Source: Hymenobacter radiodurans
Lineage (GTDB): Bacteria; Bacteroidota; Bacteroidia; Cytophagales; Hymenobacteraceae
Assembly (NCBI RefSeq): GCF_004355185.1
Contig: NZ_CP037922.1
Location: 2,574,001 to 2,638,000 of the forward strand
Direction: 5' to 3'
Length of the DNA stretch: 64,000 nt
Of the stretch, positions 27,987-36,664 are shown piece by piece; positions within the stretch are counted from its first letter, which is position 1; every line of letters begins with the position of its first letter. Under the pieces are notes generated by a model. The model saw only the letters and a list, made by a program, of their open reading frames with translations, searched no databases and was not told the DNA's origin. The position numbers and the translations under genes were made by a program.

Positions 27987-28568
27987 ATGCGCTACGTCTG
28001 GATCACCTTTATCGGCTTAGCTGCGCTGATGCTCAGCTTGTTGGTTTGGCAGCGCCAGCCTTCTAAAGCTCCAGCTGAGGCAGCTTCCGTGGGCGCCCCT
28101 AATACGCCACTCACCCAGGCTCGGGCCCGGGCCGCCGTGTGGGTCAGCAATAAGCCTGTGCCGCGCGCCGATAGTGTGGTGCGATTTGCCATGGAGCAGC
28201 TCGGCACCCCGTATGTGTATGCGGGCGCCACTCCTACCGCCGGCTTCGACTGTTCTGGCTTTGTGATGTACGTGTATGGCCGTTTTGGCATTGATGTTCC
28301 TCACTCTACGGCCATGCTTATTAACACTGGTCGCCCCATTCCGCGCAGCCAAGCCCGGCCCGGCGACCTCGTCATCTTTACGGGCACTGCGTCAGACGCC
28401 ACCGAACCCGGCCACGCGGGCATTATCATCTCCAAACCTGGCGAGCCCATCCGCTTCATTCACTCCTCCTCGGCCCGCCGTCAGTCAGGTGTTAAAATAA
28501 GTGCGGTAGACGAAACCGGTTACGCACGCCGCTTTATGGGTGTGCGCCGCGTGTTGGATGCTGAATAA
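27987..28568 (+). CDS. Membrane-anchored NlpC/P60 cysteine peptidase
   Basis: ATG 27987 begins with an N-terminal membrane helix (WITFIGLAALMLSLLVW), then a linker and the NlpC/P60 domain from about residue 65: GTPYVYAGATPTAGFDCSGF with the catalytic Cys, PGDLVIFTG, GHAGIIIS with catalytic His, and a C-terminal FMGVRRV. It would cut peptidoglycan stem peptides at the outer face of the inner membrane. At 193 residues it is a minimal form with no SH3 domain. Confidence 0.88.
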   Translation: MRYVWITFIGLAALMLSLLVWQRQPSKAPAEAASVGAPNTPLTQARARAAVWVSNKPVPRADSVVRFAMEQLGTPYVYAGATPTAGFDCSGFVMYVYGRFGIDVPHSTAMLINTGRPIPRSQARPGDLVIFTGTASDATEPGHAGIIISKPGEPIRFIHSSSARRQSGVKISAVDETGYARRFMGVRRVLDAE

Positions 28569-28591
28569 GCTCTTATCGAATTAACAAAAAC

Positions 28592-28629
28592 AAAAAAGCC
28601 CCCCAGATACATTTCTGGGGGGCTTTTTT
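28592..28629. terminator. Intrinsic terminator with full six-C/six-G stem
   Basis: AAAAAAGCCCCCCAG and CTGGGGGGCTTTTTT flank an 8-base loop, 24 bases past the NlpC/P60 stop. Here both arms show the six-base run. Confidence 0.93.
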
Positions 28630-28679
28630 AAGTAAGAAACGCTCTTGCCGCACTTCGTGAACGCAGAGCGAAATGAACC

Positions 28680-28743
28680 AAAAAAACGATGCCCGGTCGC
28701 CTGTGCAGAACCTACTAAAAGGCTGCTGGGCGAACCGGGCATC
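28680..28743 (-). terminator. Intrinsic terminator of a minus-strand small transcript
   Basis: On the minus strand GATGCCCGGTTCGCCC pairs with GGCGACCGGGCATC and is followed by C, G and seven T. No annotated gene reads into it from 28744-29283, so it marks the end of an otherwise unexplained minus-strand transcript. Confidence 0.75.
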
Positions 28744-28757
28744 TAATCCTTCAAATC

Positions 28758-28793
28758 TTACCAAGCGACGAGTCTGGGGTTCAGCCCCGTCAT
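28758..28793 (-). CDS. Possible 11-residue peptide (MTGLNPRLVAW)
   Basis: ATG on the minus strand at 28793, stop TAA at 28758, preceded directly by AGG. It sits inside the candidate transcript, overlapping a GGGG/CCCC hairpin. The short length gives little statistical support; it is listed because it lies downstream of a well-supported start on the same transcript. Confidence 0.25.
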   Translation of the reverse strand: MTGLNPRLVAW

Positions 28794-28864
28794 CCTATGT
28801 GTAAGACCTTGCCAGAATGCGGGAAAAAGCTGAGTTAAAGCGTATTTCCGCGCGAAAGCTGTTG

Positions 28865-28936
28865 TTAAGCGCGTCCGGCGGTGAAGCGGACTACATTCGA
28901 CAGGCTTGGCAGGACTTGGTTGGGACTACTAGACAT
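28865..28936 (-). CDS. 23-residue peptide with a perfect Shine-Dalgarno sequence
   Basis: On the minus strand AAAGGAGGT lies 5 bases before ATG 28934-28936, a nine-base match to the complement of the usual 16S 3' end. Bacteroidota genes rarely use such sites, and I see none at other starts in the window. The peptide is Ser-rich at the start (MSSSPNQV) and ends VVRFTAGRA before TAA 28865-28867. It may be a leader peptide, a small protein or an RNA-borne ribosome-binding element. It is not a fragment of a larger recognisable protein. Confidence 0.45.
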   Translation of the reverse strand: MSSSPNQVLPSLSNVVRFTAGRA

Positions 28937-28941
28937 TTTGT

Positions 28942-28950
28942 ACCTCCTTT
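28942..28950 (-). promoter_or_regulatory. Perfect Shine-Dalgarno sequence
   Basis: Reads AAAGGAGGT on the minus strand, 5 bases from an ATG. Notable because ribosomes of this phylum largely ignore Shine-Dalgarno pairing, and strong sites tend to be regulatory. Confidence 0.6.
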
Positions 28951-29283
28951 CTTTAGATCCGACATCCCTCAATCGCGTTTCCCAGCACCTTAGGGACCCT
29001 TGAAAGAGGTCGTAGCACTCACTACTGGTCGGTAAAGTTAAAAGACCCTCGGATGGTTCAAAATTAAAAAGCCTTTTTTTAGCGCGGGAGCTAATATTAT
29101 TGGCCAGATGGCTGAGGATCAGGCAGTTTTTTATCCAATAAAATTTGGGCTTTGCTCCTGCCACCTCCCAAAATGTTGCTGGCCTCAAAGTTGCAAAGCC
29201 CAGCATTAACAGAACCTCTTGGGTGATTACCATAATTCAGGAGTTTTCTTCTATCTTTTCCCACAAATCCTACCCATTAACAC

Positions 29284-29727
29284 ATGAAAAAAACCTTGTT
29301 CCTCTGTTTAACCCTCTTGTTGGGTTTCTCTGGATTGGCTTCGGCCCAGACACTCTCGCCCTTGGGCACGTGGACTAACTCTGAAAAGAAGGCCACATTC
29401 GAAATCTACAAATGCAACGGTAACAAGCTGTGCGGCAAAATCGTGTCGCTGACTACTCCCAACGATCCGGCCACGGGCAAGCCCAAAACCGACTCAATGA
29501 ACCCCGATCCGAAGTTGCGCTCCAAGCCTCGCTTGGGTCTCGTGTTCATGCAGGGCTTTGAGTACGATGAAGGCAATAAGTGGGATGATGGCAAGATCTA
29601 TGACCCCGAGACGGGCAAAACCTACTCCTGCTACATGAAGATGGAAAACGCCAACACCATGGAGGTGAAAGGCTACATCGGCTTCTCCATGATTGGCCGC
29701 TCCCAGACCTGGACCCGCGTAAAATAA
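29284..29727 (+). CDS. Secreted DUF2147 protein (copy 1)
   Basis: The 147-residue product has a signal peptide (LFLCLTLLLGFSGLASAQ). The mature part follows DUF2147: LGTWTNSEKKATFEIYKC, KLCGKIVSL, GKIYDPETGKTYSCYMKM and VKGYIGFSMIGRSQTWTR. Paired Cys residues probably form a disulfide. The fold is a small beta-barrel, secreted or periplasmic, of unknown function. A paralogue follows 127 bases downstream after a terminator. Confidence 0.88.
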   Translation: MKKTLFLCLTLLLGFSGLASAQTLSPLGTWTNSEKKATFEIYKCNGNKLCGKIVSLTTPNDPATGKPKTDSMNPDPKLRSKPRLGLVFMQGFEYDEGNKWDDGKIYDPETGKTYSCYMKMENANTMEVKGYIGFSMIGRSQTWTRVK

Positions 29728-29752
29728 ACTGCACCTGCCCTTCGCACGTACA

Positions 29753-29786
29753 AGCGACGCTCCCAACCGGGGCGTCGCTCTTTTTT
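29753..29786 (+). terminator. Intrinsic terminator between the DUF2147 genes
   Basis: AGCGACGC and GCGTCGCT arms with further pairing inside, then CTTTTTT. It separates the paralogues into two transcripts. Confidence 0.88.
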
Positions 29787-29853
29787 GTACCTTACTGCTT
29801 CCAAAACTCAGGTAAGCTATGTGCGGCGGGTTCTTCTTTACACTTCCTTTTTC

Positions 29854-30324
29854 TTGAAACACCTCTTCCTTACGCTGTTGCTGTGCCTGGCAACCATAGG
29901 GGGCGCAGCCGCCCAAACCCACTCTCCGCTGGGCGTGTGGAAAGATGACGCGGGCGAAACCCACGTCGAGATTTATCGGTGCGGTAGCTCGAAGCAGCTC
30001 TGCGGGCGGTTGGTATGGCTGAGTGAGCCACAGGATTCGACCACCAACTTGTCTAAAACCGACCGTCGCAATCCCGAACCGGAAAAGCGGGATCAGCCCT
30101 TGCTCAATCTGGTGGTGATCCAAAACCTAAGCTATGACCCCGATGATGAGCGTTGGGAAGACGGCCGAATCTATGACCCGATGAATGGGCGCACCTATTC
30201 ATGCTACCTCAACATGGTCAGCAAAGACCGCATGGAGGTGAAAGGCTACATCGGTTTTTCCCTGATTGGGCGCTCCCATTATTGGTCGCGGGTGAAGCCG
30301 CAAACAATAGGGGCCACCAAATAA
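29854..30324 (+). CDS. Secreted DUF2147 protein (copy 2)
   Basis: TTG 29854 is the best start, because it gives a normal signal peptide (KHLFLTLLLCLATIGGAAAQ); GTG 29821 would add 11 residues and no ATG is in frame. The mature part mirrors copy 1: LGVWKDDAGETHVEIYRC, LCGRLVWL, GRIYDPMNGRTYSCYLNM and VKGYIGFSLIGRSHYWSR. The two proteins diverge most in the central loop, so duplication is not recent. Function unknown. Confidence 0.85.
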   Translation: MKHLFLTLLLCLATIGGAAAQTHSPLGVWKDDAGETHVEIYRCGSSKQLCGRLVWLSEPQDSTTNLSKTDRRNPEPEKRDQPLLNLVVIQNLSYDPDDERWEDGRIYDPMNGRTYSCYLNMVSKDRMEVKGYIGFSLIGRSHYWSRVKPQTIGATK

Positions 30325-30350
30325 GTAGCGCCTCTTATCTAACGCCGCTC

Positions 30351-30824
30351 TTAATAAACCGCCTGCACTTGATACGACTTACCGCGGAAAGAGAAAGCGG
30401 CGCCGGGCCGGGCAGTGGTCATTGCTTGGAAGATGGGCGAGAAGGCGGAGATAACGCAGTAAGGCTGCCCTTCCACTTTTATCTCTCCCAGGCTTAGAGC
30501 GATAAAAAAGGTTTGCGTATCGGTAACCACTACGGAGCCTAAACTGGGCTTATCCGTAGAAGGACGCACGTCTGACACACGCTGCAACACTTGTAAGCCA
30601 GTAAGGGCCTCGTCTAGCTGGCGAGCAAACAGGTCGCGCTGAATGTGGCAGGCCTCCCGAAACGACTCGAACTTATCTTCAATGGCGCCCTGCGATTCAT
30701 TGGCGCTTTCCTGCACCAGGAGCATAGCTTCACGGGCGGTATCCGCTTTTTGCTGTTGGGCCCGCCGACATTCGGCTAATAATTGCTGACGCAGCGCAGT
30801 GCGTTGTTTGGCAGTCATTTGCAT
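30351..30824 (-). CDS. GreA/GreB C-terminal-like protein
   Basis: The 157-residue protein has an N-terminal coiled-coil-like helix pair (ECRRAQQQKADTAREAM, then EDKFESFREACHIQRDLF) and a C-terminal FKBP-like domain (LGSVVVTDTQTFFIALSLG, VISAFSPIFQAMTTARPG, FSFRGKSYQVQAV). This is a Bacteroidota-specific relative of the transcription cleavage factors, often misnamed 3-oxoacyl-ACP synthase in databases. The acidic tip that enters the polymerase channel is not clearly conserved, so a role on RNA polymerase is only inferred. Confidence 0.7.
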   Translation of the reverse strand: MQMTAKQRTALRQQLLAECRRAQQQKADTAREAMLLVQESANESQGAIEDKFESFREACHIQRDLFARQLDEALTGLQVLQRVSDVRPSTDKPSLGSVVVTDTQTFFIALSLGEIKVEGQPYCVISAFSPIFQAMTTARPGAAFSFRGKSYQVQAVY

Positions 30825-30941
30825 AGAATAGCTGAAGGATAAAATGATAAATGATGTTGATTTTGAGCCGCACGTTGCACCTCACCGAAAAAACTATTTC
30901 AGACGGGTAATGTTGCTCCCTATAATCCCTCTCTATCGCTC

Positions 30942-31577
30942 TTGTTTACTTTTTTAAAACAGCTATTAAGTCAAAGCTCGGCTCCTACCCGGACCGACTG
31001 GCAGCCGGCCGTGCGCACGCCGGCCCAGGTGAAACGACACGAGCAATGGCTCGCTGATCGGGTTTACTTGAATTGGGCTGGCCCTTACTTTAAAGCGTAT
31101 CACTTTCGCAAAGCCGGGGTAGGCAGCAGCCAGGGCCTGCGCGTACAGCTGATCACGGATTGCGGTCGACAGGGGGCTATTTTTTTCTTCGACCCCAGCA
31201 TTGGGCCGGGTAACTTTCGTCACTTTTTCGACTTCACCCGCGACCGGGTGCTGCAACTCGGCTACAACCTCTCCACCTCTGACCTGCGCACCCTGGAGCA
31301 CCCCACCTACACCGAAACGATTGACAAGCATTTTCTGAAGCCCCAGCCCAACGACTGCTCAGAAACGGGCCGGTGCAATCAGCGCTACGGCAGCATTACC
31401 ATCGATCTGATCAGTATTAATGGGCAGCCTGGCTTCATTCGGTTCTTCGCCAATCCGTATCACGACGACATTTTCACGCCGGCGCGTTCGTTCGACGAGC
31501 TAATCGCGGCCGTGTATCAGCTGCCGCCCGCTGATGAGCAAGTGCAAGCTCGTATTGCAGAGTACGCTCGTCAATAG
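30942..31577 (+). CDS. Uncharacterised 211-residue protein
   Basis: Starts at TTG 30942 with no better ATG nearby. The protein is soluble with no signal peptide. Features include an aromatic stretch LNWAGPYFKAYHFRKAG, a strand RVQLITDCGRQGAIFFFDPS, four scattered Cys and a C-terminal RSFDELIAAVYQLPP helix. I do not recognise the family. It is followed closely by a terminator, so is probably a single-gene unit. Confidence 0.6.
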   Translation: MFTFLKQLLSQSSAPTRTDWQPAVRTPAQVKRHEQWLADRVYLNWAGPYFKAYHFRKAGVGSSQGLRVQLITDCGRQGAIFFFDPSIGPGNFRHFFDFTRDRVLQLGYNLSTSDLRTLEHPTYTETIDKHFLKPQPNDCSETGRCNQRYGSITIDLISINGQPGFIRFFANPYHDDIFTPARSFDELIAAVYQLPPADEQVQARIAEYARQ

Positions 31578-31588
31578 GTAGTTAATGT

Positions 31589-31630
31589 CATAAAAAAGCC
31601 CCCAGCTACACACTGGGGGGCTTTTTTATG
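31589..31630. terminator. Bidirectional intrinsic terminator
   Basis: CATAAAAAAGCCCCCAG and CTGGGGGGCTTTTTTATG pair across a short loop. The left arm has five C and the right arm six G, so one base bulges or one C is missing. It separates converging genes. Confidence 0.9.
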
Positions 31631-31642
31631 ATTATTCAACTG

Positions 31643-33681
31643 TTATTCACGCACAAACCGTAGCCGTTTTTGCTCGCCCGTACTATTGGTAAGCAGCAGA
31701 TGATACAGGCCGCTAGCCAATGGGCGCGTATGTAGCTGGCTAGCGGCCGGACTTACCTGTTGGCGCAGCACCTGCCGGCCCACGGCGTCTATCACCAAAG
31801 CTTCCACTGGCTCTGACAGATCAGCCAACTCAAGATAGTCGCGGCAGGGATTAGGGAAGGCGCTTACACTTGCCAGGGTGGGTTCCTCACTGCCAATATC
31901 GACCAAAGAGGTGTTGCGCAAAATTGGGCCCGTTGCGTTCAGAACCCATTGGTCGGGGTCCAGCTCAATACCCGTGACGGTGCCCGAAACAGGTACGCTA
32001 AAGGCCGAAACCAGGTGGCTTTGGCGCAGCCGCACGACTTGGCTACTGCCCGTATTGAAGGTGATTTTATAATCTAGCTCGGTTTCGAAGAAAGGCGTCA
32101 CGTTGGGCACCGAGGTAGTTTCAGTGGTTTGCAGCAACAAATTGCCCCCCACCTGATTCCAGCGGACGCTGAATATTGGATAGCCTTCGCCGGCGTACCA
32201 TTGCTGAAAAAAGCCCCCAGCGAGCGGCCGGCCTCCACCTCAAACACGCGCTGTAAATCGGGGGTGCGGGCTGTGCGGCCCGCATACGTTGCCTGAAAAG
32301 TGCGCAGGGCCCGAAAGAACTTGGTATCATCGTGGAGCAGGTAGCGGAGCATGTGCACCACCGCCGCGCCTTTCTTGTAGCTCAGGCGCTGATCGAATAT
32401 GCGGCCGACACTGGTAGTATCGGGTACGCGTAGGCTGCCACCGGGCGTATTAGTGAGCACACCCGTGATCGGATCTATCCGAAACTGCACCTGATCATGT
32501 GCCCGATCTATCCATTGGCGAGCAGATTGGGGCGTGGACAAGGCCTGCAACGACAGGTATTCGCCGTAGGACGCAAAGCCTTCGTTCAGCCAGATATCCT
32601 CCCAGGAAGCGCAGGTTACGTTGTTGCCAAACCACTGGTGAAACAGTTCGTGGGCGGTGAGCGTGAAGTTGAAGCCATCCTGAGTGGTCATGGTTTGATG
32701 CTCCATGCCTCCGCCGATGGGTGCCATGCTATGCCCGTATTTCTCATTGGCAAATGGATACGCCCCTACCAGTGCCGAGAAGTTCTCCAGAAAACCAGGC
32801 GTTCGGTCTATTTCCACTCGATTATCATTGAGCGCTGCCTGGTTGTAAACGTAGTTGACAATAGGAACCCGCACGGCGTTGGGCAAATTAGCATAGTTCA
32901 CATACTCCAGATACGGCGCTACAGCCACTGAAACGAGGTAGTAAGCGATGGGATGGCGCGACTTCCACTCGTAGCGGCTACGATTATCGGGCAGTGGCAC
33001 CACACGGGTCAGCACCCCATTGGAACCGACTTTATTGGGGTTTTTAGTCGTAATCCAGACGTCGGTGGAGTCAACTTTATCGGTGAGCACCTGCTTGCAG
33101 GGCCACCACTCGTAGGCGTGGAAAGGCTCGCTTAGGCTCCAGGTTACGTTCACATCGTAGCGGGAAACGTAGCGCGTGTCGAGGGCATTGCCGATGGCGG
33201 CGGAGCTACCGTTGGGAGCCGTGCCGTGGTAGTAGATAATGGCGTCGAATAAGGTGTTGGCCGCGACCGTCTGCGGCAGCGTCACGCTCACGTCGCCGGC
33301 CTCGCGGCGGGGCGGGGCAGTGCGGCGCCCGTTCACCAGCACCGAATCAAGCAGCAGCGCCGGGTGCAGTTCAAAAGCCAGCACATCCAGATTTTGCCCC
33401 CCAGTGCGCGCCCGCAGCCGCACGGAGCCGCCCACGGTGCGAGCGTTATTCTCCAAGGCAAGGTCCAGCTTATAGTACTTCACATCGTAGCGGTCCATGA
33501 GGCGGCGGTGGGCTGGCGTAGTCAGCTCCTGCCTCGTACTGGTCCGCACGTGTGTTTCGGCGCAGCTACGGGCCGCCGAACCATTCAGATCGGCGGCTAC
33601 CGGGCGGTAGGCAGGGCGTTGAGCCTGGGCATCATGACCCATTAGTAGCAAGCAAACCCAGAAAAGCAGAAGGCGCGTCAT
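31643..33681 (-). CDS. Secreted M1 aminopeptidase with type IX secretion tail, frameshifted
   Basis: ATG 33681 gives the signal peptide MTRLLLFWVCLLLMGHDAQA. The enzyme has the substrate loop PIGGGMEHQTM (variant of GxMEN), zinc motif HELFHQW and the downstream Glu in WLNEGFASYGEY. Phase is lost at the C5 run 32214-32218; one more base restores SLGGFFQQWYAGEGYPIFSV and links to VGGNLLLQTTETTS. The tail (from about 31900) ends FPNPCRDYLELADL and GLYHLLLTNSTGE, a type A T9SS sorting domain, so it should be secreted across the outer membrane. With an intact frame it would be a normal 680-residue enzyme. Confidence 0.85.
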
Positions 33682-33844
33682 GGTGGAAAAGGAAAGACAA
33701 AGGGCGCCTAAAATTTGACACCCTTTTCGGAGGACCAAGATAGTGGCGGGTATGCTAAAAACTCTGGGCTGAGAAAGTGGGTTCCAGGGCCGCAAGTTGT
33801 ATATTTAGAGACAACTCCGCTCTGATTACCAAGCTATTCGACTA

Positions 33845-36088
33845 ATGCTTACACCTCTACGCTTTCTTACTGCTGCTAACCGGCTGCGGCTTGTGCTGCT
33901 TTTGGTTTGCAGCTTTATTGCCCACAAGGCCGCAGCTACCCATATTGTTGGCGGTGAGCTGGATTTGCAGTTCCAGGCGGGCAGCACGTATCGCATCACG
34001 CTGAACCTGTACTTTGATGCTCTAAACGGCAATCCTGGTGCACTGGACCAGGATCTGACGGTCAGTATTTTTGAGAAAGGCACGAACCGTCGGTTGCAAA
34101 ATGTAGTGCTGCCACTCACTACCAACACCTTCGTAGCCTATACCAATCCGGCCTGCACCCAGCCTTCATTAAGCACCCGCAGCTTGGTGTATAGCCGCTC
34201 GATTGAGTTGCCGGCCAGTATTTACAACAACGCTAGCGGCTATTATGCAGTGGTGGAACGCTGCTGCCGCAACAACGGCATCAACAATATCGTGCTCCCC
34301 GGCAATGCGGGTCAAACCTTTTATCTGGAGTTTCCCGCCGTGGTGCGCAATGGGCAGCCCTTTATCAATTCCACGCCCCGCATTTTTCCTCCCCTGAGCG
34401 ACTACGCCTGCCGCGGCGACTTATTCTACTACAACTTCAGCGGACAGGACACCGACAAAGATTCCTTGGTATATGAGCTAGTAACGCCGCTTAACGGCAG
34501 CTCTGACCCCACCGATCCAAAGCCGGCTGTAGCGGCACCAGCGCCGTATGCTTCCATAAATTGGAACCCTGGGCTCGGCACCCTCAACCAGATTCCGGGC
34601 ACTCCAACGCTGAGTATTGGCCGTTTTACGGGTCGGTTGGAAGTGCGGCCCACCCAAATCGGGCTGTTCGTGTTTGGCATAAAATGCTCCGAGTATCGCA
34701 AGGGCGAGAAGATTGGAGAAGTACGCCGCGATTTTCAGCTGAAAGTGCTGAACTGCCCCAGCAATATTCCGCCTGAAATGGTAGTACTCGCGCCCAATAG
34801 CCGGCGCACTTATCAGTCCGGCCGCGATACGCTACGCCTACAACCCGACTCAGACCGCTGCGTTGGCCTGCGCTTCACCGACCCCAACCCTACCTCACGG
34901 CTAACCTTATCGCTAAATCCCGTAAACTTTACTGGCCCTCTCCCCACTTTCGCGAGTATTACCCAAGGCCTAGTGCGTTCTCCAGGTGCCCCCGATACAT
35001 TAGTGTCGCGGTTGTGTTTCCCAGCTTGTCTGGACACAAAGGGCAAAGTATTTTTTGTGGATGTCATTGTGGCGGATGATGGTTGTGCCCTCCCCAAGCG
35101 CGACACTGTTCGGGTAGCGTTTACGTCGGCGCCGGTGCCCAATGGCGCGCCGCGCATTACTACTACTGCCAGCCAGCTCCCGCTGCGCGCCCGTCCCGGC
35201 GACCTGATAACGTTTGATGTAGCCGTCACGGACCCCGAAAACGACCCAATTACGCTTACCATGGCTGGGCGCGGCTTTCAGGCGGCAGCAGTCGGCGCCC
35301 AACTTACGCAAGCACTGAGCGGAAATCAGGTGCAAGGCCGATTCAGCTGGCGCGTGCCCTGCCCGACCACTAATCAACGACTTTTCGAGTTTGAGTTGGC
35401 CGCGACGGGCTCGCCCTGCGCCGACCGCCAGACCACTTCCGTGGTGATACCTGTGCAGGTGCAATACGATAATCGGCCGCCAACGCTAACCTCCGATTTT
35501 CCGGCGGCCCTCAGCGCGGAGCCAATAGTCATTCGTCGGGTGCTGGGGGGCTTTTTTGAGGCGACGCTGGAAGGCCTTGATGCCGATTCGGACCAGCTTA
35601 CGCTGACAGCGGCGGGCAACAACTTCGACTTGGCGGCTGCGGGCATGAGCTTCGTGCCCACCAATGGGGCGGGGCGGGCCACGGGCATATTCCGTTGGGA
35701 GCCCAACTGCGACCAGACCACGCTGGATATTCCATTGGAGGTTACGTTTCAGCTGCGGGAAGCCACCTGCTCGCCCGTGGGGCAACAGCGAACGGTGCGT
35801 TTTGAGGTAGCCAGCGCGGATACGCTGACCTTTTTGCCCCCCAACATCTTCACACCCAATACCGACGGCACCAACGACTACTTCGAGCTGCGCGATTTGC
35901 CCCCCAACTTCTGCAACGCCGAGTTCTCGGATATCAAGATCTTCAACCGCTGGGGCAAGCAGGTGTACTCGTCCACAAGCCGCACCTTCCGCTGGGACGG
36001 CAGCAATATGCCCGCTGGGGCTTACTATTACCTGATTGTGTATACCGACAAGCGGCGCTACAAAGGCAACGTTACCATTGCGAGGTAG
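33845..36088 (+). CDS. Large secreted protein with gliding-motility/T9SS type B C-terminal domain
   Basis: The 747-residue protein starts with a signal peptide (LVLLLVCSFIAHKAAA) and a conserved head THIVGGELDLQF. Repeated Ig-like or cadherin-like segments follow, with VAVTDPENDPITLTMAG and LEGLDADSDQLTLTAAG as two related units. The C-terminal 90 residues, PPNIFTPNTDGTNDYF, IKIFNRWGKQVYSS and AGAYYYLIVYTDKR, are the gliding-motility-associated CTD used by type IX secretion. The repeat motif lies at 35545, 35837 and 35900. Function is probably surface adhesion or binding; ligand unknown. Confidence 0.85.
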   Translation: MLTPLRFLTAANRLRLVLLLVCSFIAHKAAATHIVGGELDLQFQAGSTYRITLNLYFDALNGNPGALDQDLTVSIFEKGTNRRLQNVVLPLTTNTFVAYTNPACTQPSLSTRSLVYSRSIELPASIYNNASGYYAVVERCCRNNGINNIVLPGNAGQTFYLEFPAVVRNGQPFINSTPRIFPPLSDYACRGDLFYYNFSGQDTDKDSLVYELVTPLNGSSDPTDPKPAVAAPAPYASINWNPGLGTLNQIPGTPTLSIGRFTGRLEVRPTQIGLFVFGIKCSEYRKGEKIGEVRRDFQLKVLNCPSNIPPEMVVLAPNSRRTYQSGRDTLRLQPDSDRCVGLRFTDPNPTSRLTLSLNPVNFTGPLPTFASITQGLVRSPGAPDTLVSRLCFPACLDTKGKVFFVDVIVADDGCALPKRDTVRVAFTSAPVPNGAPRITTTASQLPLRARPGDLITFDVAVTDPENDPITLTMAGRGFQAAAVGAQLTQALSGNQVQGRFSWRVPCPTTNQRLFEFELAATGSPCADRQTTSVVIPVQVQYDNRPPTLTSDFPAALSAEPIVIRRVLGGFFEATLEGLDADSDQLTLTAAGNNFDLAAAGMSFVPTNGAGRATGIFRWEPNCDQTTLDIPLEVTFQLREATCSPVGQQRTVRFEVASADTLTFLPPNIFTPNTDGTNDYFELRDLPPNFCNAEFSDIKIFNRWGKQVYSSTSRTFRWDGSNMPAGAYYYLIVYTDKRRYKGNVTIAR
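35837..35905. repeat. Example pair of the dispersed GGGGGGC motif inside a gene
   Basis: TTTTTGCCCCCCAAC (C run 35837-35842) and GATTTGCCCCCCAAC (35900-35905) both encode Leu-Pro-Pro-Asn. By manual scan the motif occurs with G6C on the plus strand at 1324, 1728, 6331, 8657, 19544, 23326, 24191, 28617, 31615, 35545, 41015, 42865, 45987, 52459, 54495, 54713, 55921, 57883, 59462 and 60739. C6 on the plus strand occurs at 3455, 13671, 13830, 14331, 15699, 17770, 18963, 19911, 23299, 26271, 28599, 32145, 33397, 35837, 35900, 36846, 39740, 42736, 59155, 62659, 63060 and 63271. Confidence 0.75.
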
Positions 36089-36131
36089 CAGCAGCAAAGT
36101 GGCCCTGATAGGGTGAGCCGTACTCTAGCAT

Positions 36132-36139
36132 TACTTTTG
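36132..36139 (+). promoter_or_regulatory. Possible -7 promoter box (TACTTTTG)
   Basis: Matches the Bacteroidota TAnnTTTG -7 consensus, 34 bases before the TonB-like gene's start. No clear TTG element at the usual spacing is visible, so support is partial. Confidence 0.35.
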
Positions 36140-36172
36140 TACGACTCTACCCGTCTTCCTCTTTGCTTCGAT

Positions 36173-36589
36173 ATGATTTTTACCAAGAATGCTGGCCTTG
36201 TGCTGGCCCTGCTTTTGGCCGCTACCGTTCCCAGTTTGGCTCAAACCAGTACAAAAGCTGCACCTGCGAAGGCCCAGGCGGCGACACCGGCCCGCAAGGC
36301 TACCCCCTTTGATGGCCTGCGGAAGTATATGGCCGAAAATACCCGCTACCCCGAGCAGGCCCGAGCTAAAGGCGTTGCCGGTACGGTGCACGTGCGCTTT
36401 GAGCGCAACGATGCCGGCCAAATCATCAATCCGAGCATTGCCAAGTCGTTGGAGCCCAGCTGCGACGCCGAGGCCATCCGCGTGATTAAAACCATGCCGC
36501 CGCACTTACTCAATGTGTTTCCGCCCGGCATGAGCATGCTGCTACCAGTCGTTTTCCCGGCCCCCGGCACCGAAGCCCCCAAGCAATAG
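36173..36589 (+). CDS. TonB C-terminal-like secreted protein
   Basis: ATG 36173 gives a signal peptide (LVLALLLAATVPSLAQ), then an Ala/Pro/Lys-rich linker and a TonB-C-like domain from about residue 50: YMAENTRYPEQARAKGVAGTVHVRFERND, then SCDAEAIRVIKTMPPHL. It lacks the N-terminal membrane anchor and proton-motor helix of true TonB, so is probably a periplasmic TonB-fold protein. No ExbBD genes are nearby. Confidence 0.8.
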   Translation: MIFTKNAGLVLALLLAATVPSLAQTSTKAAPAKAQAATPARKATPFDGLRKYMAENTRYPEQARAKGVAGTVHVRFERNDAGQIINPSIAKSLEPSCDAEAIRVIKTMPPHLLNVFPPGMSMLLPVVFPAPGTEAPKQ

Positions 36590-36612
36590 CCGACCAGCAT
36601 CAGAATTGAACT

Positions 36613-36649
36613 AAAAAAGCCCCCGAAGACATTTCTGGGGGCTTTTTTT
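36613..36649. terminator. Bidirectional intrinsic terminator
   Basis: AAAAAAGCCCCC and GGGGGCTTTTTTT arms with extra pairing in the loop, between converging genes. Confidence 0.9.
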
Positions 36650-36664
36650 ATCAGAAATTCAAGC

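Larger units (their letters stand above)
28680..29052 (-). ncRNA. Candidate small structured transcript (possible leader or sRNA) carrying two short ORFs
   Basis: This 650-base gap has no normal gene. On the minus strand a TAATTTTG box (29059-29066) could be the -7 element, and a strong terminator lies at 28680-28743, defining a unit of about 370 bases. Between them are short hairpins (GTCCG/CGGAC, TTTC/GGAA, GGGG/CCCC), a 23-codon ORF with a perfect Shine-Dalgarno sequence, and an 11-codon ORF. I compared it with RNase P, SRP, tmRNA and 6S hallmarks and saw none. The boundaries and the RNA itself are inferred. Confidence 0.45.

Noticed and set aside
28573..28764. 63-codon minus-strand frame downstream of the candidate small transcript
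   Set aside because: It runs through the terminator hairpin and has no start signal or domain.
28640..29100. Possible tmRNA, RNase P RNA or SRP RNA in the gene-free gap
   Set aside because: None of the conserved blocks (tRNA-like ends, the P4 consensus, the GGAAG-type SRP loop) is visible on either strand.
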